Below are positions 27,675 through 40,597 of a stretch of DNA of 64,000 bases, piece by piece. A model generated the notes under the pieces. That model worked only from the letters and a program-made list of their open reading frames with translations. It searched no databases and was not told the origin of the DNA. Every line of letters begins with the position of its first letter. The first letter of the stretch is position 1. This stretch comes from Mactra quadrangularis (lineage: Eukaryota > Mollusca > Bivalvia > Venerida > Mactridae): contig CM046303.1 in the NCBI GenBank assembly GCA_025267735.1, forward strand, positions 69,579,034 through 69,643,033, given 5' to 3'. The position numbers and the translations under genes are program-made.

Positions 27675-29499
27675 ACGGACAATATACATATAAAGCATAA
27701 CTAATTTGTTAAACATTAACTTCATTGCTATATATTAAAGGATGAATATACCTAAACGAGATAATTCAAACAAATAAATATGGATTTAGTCCGCCATAAT
27801 TATGCGACTTCTAAATTTTAGTAAGTTAAACACTTTCTGGAGATATTTGCTTATTAGGCACAATATGTGCCGTTTTCATCTTAAAAATAAATTCCAAAAT
27901 ACCATTGTCTAGCTACGATTGAACTATGAGAATAATACCATAATACTGACAAGGATTTATTCTTCTAAAATAAGCTGAAAATATATCAGTAGCATGTTTC
28001 AATTATTATTGGAACATTGTTGGAACCATTCAACTGGTTGACCATGTACTCTACATAAATATTCTCAGTACAAAGAGAGAAACACTATCGTCAAATATAC
28101 ACCATATGTATTTATAAAACTATAAATATTGGACTAAATATTTCCATCAAAGTTATAAACATGACCGATATTGTTGCTTTGGTAGATATTTTTATCAATT
28201 AAACGTTTTACTTTGCGTGTGTTCTTGACATTCAGATGCTTAATTAAGGAAATCATATAACTCGCTAGCCTAAGATTTAGATCGACACTAAACGGTCAGA
28301 TAAGACAAAGCAAATTTGTTGGTAACATGGACAATAATCACAAAATTTTATTGATGACAAACCTGTCAAGATTCATTGTCATGTTAATTCATCTTATCTT
28401 TTAGATGTTCTTGTAAATCTTGTTTCATTTCCGGTGGGTATACTTAGTTTGAATTAAGTAGCCTTAAAATGGATAGCCTATTCCATTGAATAGTTTTGAA
28501 AACACCAATATGACTCAATGTTTGTATAATAGTGTGTTTATAATGTTGATATTAAAAGATAGAGGTAATATTGCCTGTATTCTATAACGAATGTAATGGT
28601 CGCTTGGATCTAAAGCTTCCGGTTTTCATTATTAGATAAACGTGTATAGATCTATTTGTAAAGCTTGTATATTCTATATTATGCATTTGTTGTCATTAAG
28701 AGATACGATGAGTACACACGGACAAGTTTGAAATAGTGGCAGACATTGTAATTTTAAATGGAAAAGTTAAATAGTGACAAGCAAACAAGTTACAAGTAAG
28801 AAACGTGTATACGTCTAAGTTACTTACTTACTTAGTATTAATAAAGACATTTTTGTATTGTATATTACAACATAGTCTAAGGACACAAATCAATACTATT
28901 TTACAAAAACAAAAAGAAAAAAAATATTTTTCAATGCGTATGCTCCAAATTATGTTTAAGTTTGTGTGCATTGACATCATAACACATGAAGTTATACATG
29001 TTAGAAACATATTAATTTAGAATCGGTCTCAATAACATAGAATAATAAGTTACAACTACTAGATATTATCTCTGCGTATAAGTTTCAATGTTGCACCTTC
29101 TATCAGCAAATTAAAATGGTTTAATAATAGATATTGAGAACGTGTGCACTAATGATAATAACGATACATATATTTACATAAGTAAATTCGGATAAAACAA
29201 CATCTGTTTCGAATTAAAACAACTTCACGAAGTCTTTTTGATAACTAAAGTATGCTTGTTTGAATAAGTTCGATTCTTTTTATCACTTTAACAAGAAGAA
29301 TTCAAATGATTCGAATATACAAACTAAGCCACCGATTAAGGTTAAGATATGCCTAAACACGGAACAACATTAAGTTTTACACTTTATTTAGTTATCAGTC
29401 ACACTCGAATTCTCAGAGGATCTTCCAAACTGAAATTATTAAACGGGACTGATCACATTAACTGCAACTTTAAACTAGACATGGGATAATATGGTAAAA

Positions 29500-29695
29500 T
29501 TACAAAGCAATAGTTAATGGTTAATGTCTTTGTGAATTTGATATCACCCAAGACTGTAGAAAAGCAATACATCAAGTGATAATTCTATTATTGAAACATT
29601 ATAAAAACACTAATTCCATGGGAATTGCATTTTTTGTTTTATTATTGATTTGTTAAACATTTTATCTGTCATGTTAAGATTGTGTTATAATGGAT
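29500..29695 (+). repeat. Dispersed block R1, left arm of an inverted pair
   Basis: This end of array-1 copy 3 recurs inverted at 30,480-30,690, with about 800 bp between the arms. Shared text includes 'gtgaatttga' and 'attattgaaacattataaaa'. The same block is at 6650-6860 and 16,120-16,330 in copies 1 and 2, inverted at 32,715-32,880, and direct at 34,683-34,800. Confidence 0.75.
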
Positions 29696-32594
29696 TTATT
29701 TAATATTTATCCGAAAACAATATTTAACACCATGCAGTCTAGATATTAGGTTTTTGGCATTTATATGTTTGAAGATTTTGTGTGAATGTATTTGTGTATT
29801 TAGATTGTACGCCTGTGTATCCACATTAATCACAGAAGTGCTTAAAAGTAATTGTTCTTTAGATTATCGTATGATACTCTGTATAACGTTTGTATTGAGA
29901 ACTACAAATTACGTACACATTTGATATATTTTTGGAAGAAAATTGTTTACTCTTGACATGGTGTTAATGTGGTTAAATCTGATATAACTAGCAACAAAAA
30001 TACTATTCTATGGCGTTGTAGGTATGTATGCTTAAGGTTACAGTTAAAGTTAAAAATCGAGCTTTCTTAGTTTGACTTAGTATTCATTTAAAGGGAGCTC
30101 TCATCGATTTTAAACAAAAGACAATTAATGAGCATAAAACTAAATAGACAAAATAACATTTCGAAGCTTAAAACAATCAAATAGAGCACATATGAATTAA
30201 ACAATAAAATTTAATGCTATATCTGATTTTTTTATCCTAACACTTTATGTCGGCGTGTATAATATATACTAAAATAAACAAGGCAGTACTTAACTAAATT
30301 TATATTGACGGGCATTTTTCTGTAAAGTCATTAATTTCAAGAATGGTATAAAAATAATAAAAAATGTGTTTCAAAATGTTTTTAAATTCAGGCACATTCA
30401 CAAGTAATAAAAATATTTCTGAAAATGTATTATCCAATCTACACTGTGACGAAAGAGTTTTCTTCCAGAAGAAATAATGTGTTATCAACAATGATATAAT
30501 CTTAACATGACAGTTTCAATGTTTTACAAATTAATGATGAGACAAAAATGTTATTCCCAAGAAATGTATGTTTTTTATAATGTTTCAATAATAGAATTAT
30601 CATTTGATGTATAGCTTTTCTTGCAGTCTTTGGAGAGTTCAAATTCACAGACACCCACTAACAAGTTATCAACTATAACTTTTTCATTCATTCCATTCAA
30701 TCAAAATGATTTGAGCTTGTTGTTGTTATAATTGTTATTGAGAAACAACAACTGTCTAGAGAAGTACACAATGTTGTTTTAGTCGTGTTAGCTCTTTGTA
30801 AAGTAGTAAACTGTACTAACTGTTCATTGATTTATATTTCGATAAAAAGTCATATGTTCAAATATTATAGCAATTGTAGACAAATTGTCTAAAGTGGAAG
30901 ATAGTCTTGCTGTGCAGTTCATCGTAAGAGCAAATGCGATAACGATATTGTCAGTCGTAAAAATGATTATTTACAAAAAAACCTGAACACGTGTTTTGTA
31001 GGTAAAACAGTATTTGTGAAGACGTTTTAGGATATTGTTTGTAAACTCTAAAACAACAGAACTCAAATTTATGGGTTTACCCTGCGGAACAGTTAAATAT
31101 GTTTCGTCATCATGAAAAAGTTTGTGTATATTTTCGAACATAACATTTAACCAACAAATAATAGAACTAGCAGACACATACCAATATCAATTTCGAATGA
31201 AAGAAAACGTTTGGCGTCAAACAATTGATTCAATACTGTAGTCAAATAATCAGGAATACAGAAAATGTAGAATCACTATAGCCATACAATGCGACACCTG
31301 TGTTATATTTATATGTTACAGCGTCGAGTATATTCTATTTGAGGTGTGACATATTTTCACTTTTTTATGAGTGAAATATTCGTGCATGACTATTCTGAAA
31401 GTTTATGACAGTGGTAGTTTATGGAATATCACCTCATACATTTTGTCGATTGTATGTCGGTATCGCCTCTTGATTTCCTTAGACGACAACATTTCTAGAC
31501 CGGTATAGATAAATTATAATTTAGTTTCATAAATTTTCTTCATAATATTATTATCACATGAACAATATACAAAACAAATGTTAAAGTCATTTTTATCTTA
31601 TATTTCACATAGGTTTTTATAGCAATTTTAATGTTACTTTTTTCCTTTTTTGAAATTATATCGTTTATCTACACGTTTATCATCTAATGTTTATGTTGTA
31701 ACATTCTTCTTAAGTATATATATCAAACGAGTTCAGATAACAGCATGAAAACTAAAAGTGGGAAACGATCTGAAAAGGTAATAATAAAAACATTAAATTG
31801 ATGTAGAGTTGATATAAATTGGTTGTATCGTTGAATAAAAGGGCATTGTCTCCATACGCCTTGAATCAAATTATTTTTCTCCTCACCACCAGATTGTGAA
31901 CTGTGTAGTGAACAGTTTTCTAGCACAGTTATACCCCCACTTTGTAAGTAAATAACAAAAGCTAAGTCAGCACACTGCATTACGAGTAGATGTTTTATTG
32001 AATAAGATTGTTAAAATTCTTCATTCTGTATCTTTCATTTTACAATTGTCAGCAAAATGAATAAATTGATCGTTACATGGTACAATATTTAATATAATTT
32101 TTCTAGATGCTCCAAATACCAATACATATGAATACAATTCTGAAGCATTGTTTCCAAAATTGACTGCTTTAAATTGGTTAGACTGGTAGTTAATTATATT
32201 AGACTATTCTACATTCATTAAATTGTAAATTACATCATAGTATGCCAATTTCCTATGAATTATAATAACAGTGTCATTAAGCACATGTGGCGTTATGCCT
32301 TATAACATGATAGGTGTCGAGTCTAATATTTAATGACTAATTGTATTGAGTGTAGATTAAGATTTCAACCGGTACAATGGTGATAAGGTTGACAGAAAAT
32401 AGGAGGATGTGATTAACATGTTTTGATTGCAACAAGATAGTTGGATGGTACGTAGTTAAGTTAAAAATGGAGGTGACATGGAATTGATTTTAGATTATAC
32501 TATGGTAGGAACCGTTATCACTAAATTCTGAATTAAAACATTGCTAACATGTAAAATTATTCCTAATCGAAATCTAGCTAGATTCGCCGTAAAT
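29696..32594. other. Single-copy AT-rich DNA with one inverted R1 block
   Basis: Apart from the inverted R1 block at 30,480-30,690, I see no gene, tRNA or recognisable transposon. Open frames are short and low in complexity. Confidence 0.5.
30480..30690 (-). repeat. Dispersed block R1, inverted copy
   Basis: The reverse complement reads 'attattgaaacattataaaa' and then 'actgtcatgttaagattata', closely matching 29,577-29,690. With 29,500-29,695 it could form a long imperfect hairpin in RNA or single-stranded DNA. Confidence 0.75.
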
Positions 32595-32880
32595 ATATGC
32601 AACCAATATGCAGTTGTTGCAAGTATATTTCATATTAACTATTTTGTTTGAAAATCATCTATCAGATATATATTAATCAGAAAATACATTCTGAAGATAT
32701 ATAACTAAGACAACAGGGTGTTATACGATTTGTCTAGCAGAAATAATGTGTTATCTACTATGATATATCTCTAACATAACAGTTGAATGTTTTACAAATC
32801 AATAATAAAACACAAATGTATTCCCACGAAATTGACGTTTTTATAATGTTTCAGTAATAGAATTTTCACTGTGAGAAAGT
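32595..32880 (-). repeat. Left arm of a ~275-bp inverted repeat
   Basis: The reverse complement aligns over its length with 34,683-34,955. Shared strings include 'gacaaatcgtataaca', 'gttgtcttagttat', 'acttgcaacaa' and the R1 core. The spacer is about 1.8 kb and contains the hammerhead-like core. Confidence 0.75.
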
Positions 32881-33032
32881 TTAAATGAACAGAAAACTGC
32901 CAATAACTTTACTTCATTTTCTTTCCCATTTATATTTAAATATTTGCGATGATCATGGTAGAGCTATAGTCATCTTGCTTAATATTGAGTAACAGTAACT
33001 GCTAGAACATACCTTCTGTCTTCGAGTGTGTC

Positions 33033-33058
33033 CTGATGAAGACTTTTGTCGAAACGTA
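33033..33058 (+). ncRNA. Hammerhead-ribozyme-like core, Penelope-element type
   Basis: CTGATGA (33,033-33,039) is followed by a mini stem II, GAC-TTTT-GTC (33,041-33,050), and then GAAAC (33,051-33,055) and GTA. CUGAUGA-stem II-GAAA is the conserved catalytic core of self-cleaving hammerhead RNAs. The self-complementary ACGT at the stem III position is the minimal form expected of motifs in Penelope-like retroelements, which act mainly as dimers. I see no convincing stem I partner and no reverse transcriptase or GIY-YIG reading frame nearby. It is probably a relic of such an element, and activity is doubtful. Confidence 0.5.
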
Positions 33059-34290
33059 GATGATGAAAACATAAAATGCAATGTGTTTAATACTTTACAA
33101 ATTTATTTCAGCCGGATTCTCTACAAAAAAGTATTATTAAGACTCGTTGCCAATTTTTGAGAATCTGGATCCTGGTAACAAATTTCTCAATTTTAAATAG
33201 TTATCTTTGTGTTATTCGGTATATTGTTATGACCTATTATCAATAATAACTATACTGGATGAATTGTTCGTACATTCTAAATGTCTTGTTTTTGTTAGGT
33301 GGAAGAATGTTATCTCGTGTGCCAGGATCAATCATTGAAGGTTTACATTGACATCAATTAAGAACAGCAAAATAGTATACATTGATAAAAACCGTAATTT
33401 AAGTAGCTTACGATTATCAGAGGAAGCTAATATAACATGTCCCAAAACAACTTGGATGTTTCATTCATACAAACGACATGATTGGCTTTGAAACACGAAT
33501 ATCAATAAACTTGTTGTCGAAAGCTGAATTTTGAACCTGATTACAGTGCGTCACTTACAAACAATATATCTTTTATACAGGCTGTGTTCAGTAACAACGA
33601 AACATTATCAAACAAATCATAAATCAAATAGAATATATCATACCCGTTGTTGTTAGTGTCATTGCTAGTGAGAATATACGATGTGTCATTAGTCAATGAT
33701 TGTTCGTTCTTACTGCACACTAGGGAAACAATAACAGACGTTTCGGTAGATATCAATACATTTGTCTGACACTGACTTTATATATTCATCATTAGTAACT
33801 TCGGTACGTTATGTGTAATGTAGTACATACATACATTTTGTTACAATTTGATACAGGCATTGTTTGCATTTGTTATTAGATAAGTGACGGTCAGAATGAA
33901 GCAAAGTTCAATTGCCACATTACATGTAGTTGCTTGTAGTGTATAGGAATTACTTGTTTTGCCAATTGGAATTATATAACCTGGTTTTTCCTACACCACA
34001 AAAACAACAATATTCTTATACAATGCTCTCAGATGGTCGCATTGAAACCAAATGGTTTACTTTCTGATGTAAAAGTGCACATTAGAAAACAACAATTTTG
34101 CTAATAACACAAAGGTTTACAAGAATAAATGGGAACTGTGTAAATTGAGGGTATTCTTCTTCCACGTGGCGGATGTTATAAGTCAAAAACAACCATGTAC
34201 AGTCTGACATCAACTTAGTTCAGGAAGATAAGGAAATAATTATTTTGTAATTATAGTTATTTGAATTAAGTTTATACCACAAAGTCTAAC

Positions 34291-34530
34291 TTGTTATTGG
34301 AGATATTTGCCGAGCAAATGGAACGTTGTGATTATATCCAAATAAAACTCGCCGAAGACATTTCTCCCTCAAACAAGTTTGCCACAAAATTGTATAGTAT
34401 TAGATGTACTCAGAATCAATTAGTTCTGGAGAAAAGACTATTGGTACACAACAAAGTTCCATATTTTCAGTTTCATAACATTATAGTGACTATACTGTGT
34501 ATGTCATTTATATATCCTTTTAACAAATAG
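34291..34530 (+). CDS. Unassigned short open frame
   Basis: This 79-codon frame opens at TTG. The first ATG is at residue 10, giving about 70 residues. Its first two-thirds have a mixed, protein-like composition (LAEDISPSNKFATKL), and the end is hydrophobic (FHNIIVTILCMSFIYPF), possibly one membrane segment. An in-frame stop lies about 20 bases upstream of the TTG. I do not recognise a family, and no duplicate copy exists to test constraint. A chance frame is more likely than an exon. Confidence 0.12.
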   Translation: MLLEIFAEQMERCDYIQIKLAEDISPSNKFATKLYSIRCTQNQLVLEKRLLVHNKVPYFQFHNIIVTILCMSFIYPFNK

Positions 34531-34682
34531 GCTATGTTTGATGCTTAACGCCATTTTCAGCATTGTCGTAGCCATATAGGTGCCGTATAAATGTCAGATG
34601 CATAGTCCCTGTACATCCCTAGGTCTTTTAACGTAAAAATTTCTCACATGAAAGCAATACACCCAGTGAAAGCTCTATAACT

Positions 34683-34955
34683 GAAACATTATAAAAACAT
34701 TTAAAACATCAATTTCATGGGAGCATTTTATTGATTAGTAAAACATTCAACTGTCATGTTAAGATTATATCATAGTGGATAACTCATTATTTCTTCCAGA
34801 CAAATCGTATAACATCATGTTGTCTTAGTTATATGTCTTCCGAATGTTTTATCTGATTGATATATTCCTGATAGTTGATTCTCAAAACAATACAGAATAT
34901 GTAATATGTATTATACTTGCAACAAATGCATAATGGTTACATATATTGGTACCTA
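34683..34955 (+). repeat. Right arm of a ~275-bp inverted repeat
   Basis: Matches the reverse complement of 32,595-32,880 from 'ctgaaacattataaaaacat' through 'atacttgcaacaaatgcata'. The R1 core at its start is shared with array 1, but the remainder is not visible in array-1 copies 1-2. Confidence 0.75.
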
Positions 34956-37900
34956 CGTTTGGAAAATGATTGCAAGATTATAAAAAAGAACATAAACATT
35001 TCTAGAAGTACATGTTTAAATGGCTTTACCATCATCAGCGTGGCGTAACGTGTCCAAAATAAAAAAAAATGGCGGTTTTTTACTCAATTGAACTGACGTT
35101 TTTAGCTATTTTTTACATCTTATTTGTTATATTTTTTCAAAATATTCATGTAGCCTAAGCCTCTCATATGCCCGTTTGTTGTCGACGTATTTAGATATTA
35201 TCGGTTGGTTTATAGATGTCATAGTTTCTTCAAACACTTATATATTGGTTGTCTCAAGGCGTTCAAGAAATTAACCAGCATCCATAACATGTAGTGGGAA
35301 AACTAATAACGAAGTTTTAAATAGAAAAATTATTACTGCGTAAGAATCGTAATTGATTGTGAAATGCATTCAACGTACATTAAAATGGTAATTACATAAG
35401 AGTTCATATATTTCACATTGTGATACAACAGTGTTATTTAAGTGCTTCCTAATGACGGAAGTCAATTTGGATTATTCATGAGCATCACTAACGTAAAAAG
35501 GACGCGTAGGTAATTATGTAGGTATTATATTAGGAAATTTTGCGGAGACAAATCTTAGATTCTTTCAAACAAATGTTGTTTGGTGATATGAATTTTAATA
35601 AAATATATAAAGAAGCACCAATTTCGATTTATAATACATTTGCAGGTATTTCAAATCTTAGTAACAATATATAGGTCAAAATACCAGCAACACATAAACC
35701 TTGTATCATTGTTTACTGATATAATGTTTCACCATACGAGGATTCTTCAGGTAAAAACAACAATATAAACGAGAAACAACACGATGACGTAGCGTCAACC
35801 CGCGAAAATCTTTGCAATGAAAAGCGGAAAATGCCCGGTTATAAATACATTCAAAATGATATACAAATAAACTCAACACATTTTATCTTTTTGAAGCTTT
35901 GAAACCGAATTTTCCTACTAATATTACCTGGTACAAGTACCACACTATTATTGAAAAAAGTTTTTCGCCCTCTTTTTTAACCTTGGCATTGTTTTGTACA
36001 TCGTTGGCATAATGTTTTACTACAAAACTGATACATTTCTGTTCCTTCATCTTTGGTGAATACACACACAGATAACTTTTCACCTTTATAGAATAAGTCG
36101 TTAAGAATAACTGGAAACAAAATTGTGAATATATACTATATATAAACAATGTTCTATGTTATCCTAAACTAGCTATTGTTTGTATAGTAAGTATAGATGG
36201 TCTGGGGCAGAGTACCTTTGTTTTATACAGCTAACTATGTGTTAAACATTAACATCGGGTGTATATGTTCTGATAATCTGACATCTTCACCTATTGGTCT
36301 ATCAATCACTTTTATACTATAACATACATCAGTAACTTTGATGTTGGAATCATTAACACGATATATGAACCAACAACAGTTGAACTGGGTGGGATAACAT
36401 GTTGTAGTTCTTGTATATATATCACTGGTAACATCACACATCAAAGCTGTTTATACATGTACTATATATCATGATTGTACCAACAAATAAGACTGAACAT
36501 ATACATGTACATCAGTAGAATTTTACTCCTTAAGAATTATATATTAATAGTGACCATTTAATTGAAATAACACTATCAGTTTATATTATTGTTGTCTCAT
36601 GTAACCAGTCCTGAGTGATCACCGATTGAAGAATTTAAATATACATGTATATACATTTGACGTATGGTCGATTATACTTTACATGCCGATGTTTGGTTGA
36701 TTCAGTAGAAGAGTTAACATATATACTTTAAAGACTATATAGCTTGGTTTACGATTCATTGTGGCAGCTAGAAGAAGAGTTAGAACCAGTAGCATTGGAA
36801 CTGGACTTTCTCTAGTTGTAATGTTCAGCATCATTTAATTGTAGGCAACATTTCTAACTAATAATGGTTTGTATAACTACAATATACAGTTAGATATTCT
36901 TGATGATACAATATACAAAAAATATTTTGAGTCGTAAATACAAGAAAACAAAATAATATAAGTTTTGATAGCTATTATGCGACAAATAAAAACATATGTC
37001 ATGAGAAGTTGTTATAAATAATACATCATTATACTAATGTATACCTAAATGTTTCAACATTAAAGCATAGTATGCAGTGCTCTCCAATGTTTCTGGAAAA
37101 ATGTTTTTTTTTTTTTGTAATTTTACAATAACCAGTATTCATGTAACAAATAATTAATGAGATAATGACCAACTAATTAATGTTGTTTATAAAATATAAT
37201 CTTGTTAAGTCGGTAAATGAGAATCAATTGATCCAAAAAGGATTCGTCTAACGACTTTTGTAGGGCATTGTATATTTCAACATTAAATCATACTATACTA
37301 GGGTGAATAGTCTGTTGCTTTAAGAAAAGTGATAACAAGAATGATTTCCCTAGACAAAGATTGCGTGTTATATTGAAAATAAGATTTATAATATTAGTAA
37401 TCTGGTGTTTGATATATTACATAAAACATTATCTGTCATTATTAAGTAATAATTTTGAGTTAATGAATATCCACGTTATCAATAAATAATACACTTAATA
37501 AGTCTTGATTCAAAGACCGGCGTACGGAGACATTTGGATCGGGGTATTGTTGTTATGATTTATATCGCAGCAGACGTCCATTTATGTGCCTGTTTAGACA
37601 CACCGACGAGTTTATGGATATTTGGCGCACTATTGCCATGTAAACTTATAAAATATATTATACGGCTAATCAACGTGAGTATACATACAAAGGTCGTGTA
37701 GATAAACATCCTATATGTAATAAAGAATAATAAGAAATAACACTTTTTTTGTATATGGATTTTAAACAATACAATATAAGCACGAGCTTTGGTGTGTGTA
37801 GGAATTAAATCCCTTATGCTAGCCTGATTCCCCACAGTCCAGTATTACTCATTCACTATCTTTTTTGGTTAAAAATCTATTTTTTAACCACTAAAAGCAC

Positions 37901-38054
37901 TTTATTGATCACTAATTCTTAGTTTTATATTAGTCTTCAATTTATTGTCTTATATCTTATCTTCTCTAAACCATTTTAATTTTCATTTAAACTCGTATTT
38001 CCTAATTATGCATATGATTGTGGAGCATTTTTGAACATACATTCAATATGAATA
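34956..38054. other. Single-copy AT-rich DNA without recognisable genes
   Basis: Contains a T homopolymer at about 37,103-37,118 and short AT repeats. No convincing coding, tRNA or transposon signal is visible on either strand. Confidence 0.5.
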
Positions 38055-38112
38055 GAGTGCTATATAAATTCGGTATATAATAATAATTATTATTATAATA
38101 ATACTATTATTG

Positions 38113-38163
<51 letters not shown>
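38055..38163 (+). repeat. (AAT)n microsatellite behind a CR1/L2-like 3' tail
   Basis: 'gagtgctatataaattcggt' (38,055-38,074) resembles the 'gcgctatataaat' end shared by many CR1/L2-clade LINEs and their SINEs. It is followed by about 85 bp of (ata)n/(aat)n with a few interruptions. A microsatellite grown from a retroelement tail is the simplest reading. Confidence 0.6.
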
Positions 38164-40488
38164 TCAATAATGATTCAGCCATCAAATGCGTGATCAGAAT
38201 TTTCTATATATATAACTTTATTTCCTCCAGATTTGAAGATACAAACAAACATATATTTATGGAAATAAACAATAAAGAAGAAAAATTAAGTAGAGAATTA
38301 ATTAATTTCTTTCCATTTAGGTAAGAAGGCTGCATGTTTTTGTGACTGTATATAAGATATTGAATATTGTAACAGATTTCCACATAGAATAAAATGTGAT
38401 TGATATGTATTATAAGATATGTTCAACAAGAAAAGCTATCATTGCAGAATTACCTATTATCCATAAGGCCAAAAAATGTTTTACTTAACAGACTTTGTAA
38501 TTGAAAACCATACGACCATATCTAACAGACGACAAACTATACTCAGATCTATAGATTAGTTTATGTTTGTGTAAAATATTTCAATTAATGAAATCTGGAA
38601 GCAGTATCTATCTTTAAGAAACATTTCTAACTGCACATAAGCTTCAGTAATCCAAAGAATGAGATTCATTTGTACAGTCTAAGTCTGGGAATAAGAAACC
38701 AAAATAGTTTATTTTACGAGAAATAATTATACGAATTATCTTTAGAGCCGAAACATTGTCACCATTGATATAAGTCTACCTTGTCTTTAATGCACATTAT
38801 ATTTTATGGTACTAAGATCGTAAAACTGACTTAAGGTAAGCGGATAAAATTGTCTGAGACTAGAACATTTATACAGAAGGTGTAAAGTGCTTTTGTAAAG
38901 TTCACAGAGAACATATTTTTGAGAAAACCTGATCATGCCTACTAAGAATAGTTTTAAGATAATGTATCATAGTATGAGCATATGTCAATATATTATTGAA
39001 TGCTTAACGTCGACTTTGTTAAGATTGTTGTTTACTGTGATATATACTCTCAATAATTAATACATGCCCTGATGTATTTGACAAGTTTAAAACTAGCTCT
39101 TAATGCATATACCAAATTTTACATATATTTAGAACAATGATCACTTCGTAAATAGTGTAAACCAGTATCTTTGTAATTTCATTCATTTCATATAATCGAG
39201 TACGTATACATGAACTTGCTATAATTTCAAACAAAAAGTAATTAGTGCAGGTTCAATACTTTTCGACACTTTGTCTGAAATGACATTTTCTAAAAACAAT
39301 TCCACATCATGATATTTGAACAAAGCATCAGAAAACATAGAATTGATTCAGAACATCGCGTATAATGTAAATATTTTATGTTTTGTGGTCTGCATGTCAT
39401 TTTTGTGTAATTGTTAAACATTATATTAACTGTTCCGTATCGTCAGTTGATCACAGTGTTTTCCAAATGTTCTAGGACGAATGATTTTGTTAGAAGAACT
39501 AGCCATGCAACAGTCAAGTTATCTTACCATCATTCTATTTTATTTTTGTAACAGTGTTTGCAGTTTATGTTGATACACTAATAACTACTAATTTTGGAAT
39601 CTGATCTGATAGATCTTTGTATGGGGGAAAATTTGCAAACAGGAAATAGAAAAACTTGAAAATGTCCAACAACTTTTGAATGCCACTTTATTATAGTAAT
39701 AGCGCAACTTCGCTAGTTAAATATGTTTACCGAGCTTGGTAATGCAATCTTCAGAACCTTAAACTGGTCATGTTAGCTTTAAAGATAACATTTTCGATCA
39801 AAAGGCTTTAACTCATTGTTTATGTTTGATTTTGTATTAGCGCATTCAATTTTGTTATTAAAGCTAATGCACTCTTTTCTTCGGATACCACTGACGGTGG
39901 AACTAAATTTTTTAACATGCTATTAGCATACCAGCATTTTTATTGGTAATAATAATGTATTAATTAACTTAATCGCAACTTAATGGCAAACATAAATATT
40001 ATAAAAAATATAGTAAACATGCCATAATTAATTCATCATTCTTGTACATTGTGTCTTGGTTCGTTTAGCTTTTACCTCATGCGAGCTGAACATTAAAAAT
40101 TCATCATTCAGTCATGACTTAACACAAAACACTTCACATGTGTATTTTATTTAAAAACCAGTCTTAAATAAAACTAAACCAAAGTCATCGTTTGTTCAAA
40201 ACATATACTACTCTCATTTAATAACCAATATTCATATAGCAGTTGCTTTACATCTCTCAAAATATTAACATCTTTATTGCATAACTTTTCACGGGATTAT
40301 CAATAATGATGACAAAACATACAACTATCAATATTTCTGAGCGAGAACATGTTAAACGAGTTATTTAAGTGTTTAGAAGTTTTGAAAGTTGTTGTTACGT
40401 TTACTAGAGTTTTAACTTGTTTTTTGAGTCCTCCTCTATTTACAACACAGCTGGTTTTCTCAACTTTAATCTCTAGTTTAGTGCATGT
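38164..40488. other. Single-copy AT-rich DNA without recognisable genes
   Basis: No repeat matching elsewhere in the window, no RNA gene and no plausible exon is visible. Confidence 0.45.
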
Positions 40489-40597
40489 CTTTTTTTTATC
40501 TCCCCACTTACCCACTTTTTTTATCTATTTATCAACCCCCGCTGTCTCTCCTTTTCTCACCTTCCTCTCTGTTCCTCTCTATCTTTTTTCCTTCAAT
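40489..40597 (+). repeat. Polypyrimidine tract
   Basis: About 110 bp of almost pure C and T on the plus strand with few purines, for example 'ctctccttttctcaccttcc'. The open frames over it on both strands are by-products of this composition. Such tracts can adopt triplex (H-DNA) structure. Confidence 0.7.

Larger units (their letters stand above)
20470..29695. repeat. Array 1, copy 3 of the tandem segmental duplication
   Basis: Third direct copy. 'tattgcatcaatattttcct' at 20,470 equals base 1 of the window. It follows the unit order up to 'catgttaagattgtg' near 29,690 (equivalent to copy-1 ~6830), where homology stops, so the last third of the unit is missing. Up to about 24,540 it matches copy 1 best. 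From about 24,560 it carries copy 2-type variants. From about 25,360 it is clearly more diverged from both. Copy-specific insertions are a pogo-like element nested in another insert (20,628-21,968) and a SINE (27,360-27,674). No gene is seen. Confidence 0.9.

Noticed and set aside
38076..38162. CRISPR-like or structured repeat array
   Set aside because: It is a simple (AAT)n microsatellite; no spaced direct repeats of CRISPR type occur anywhere in the window.
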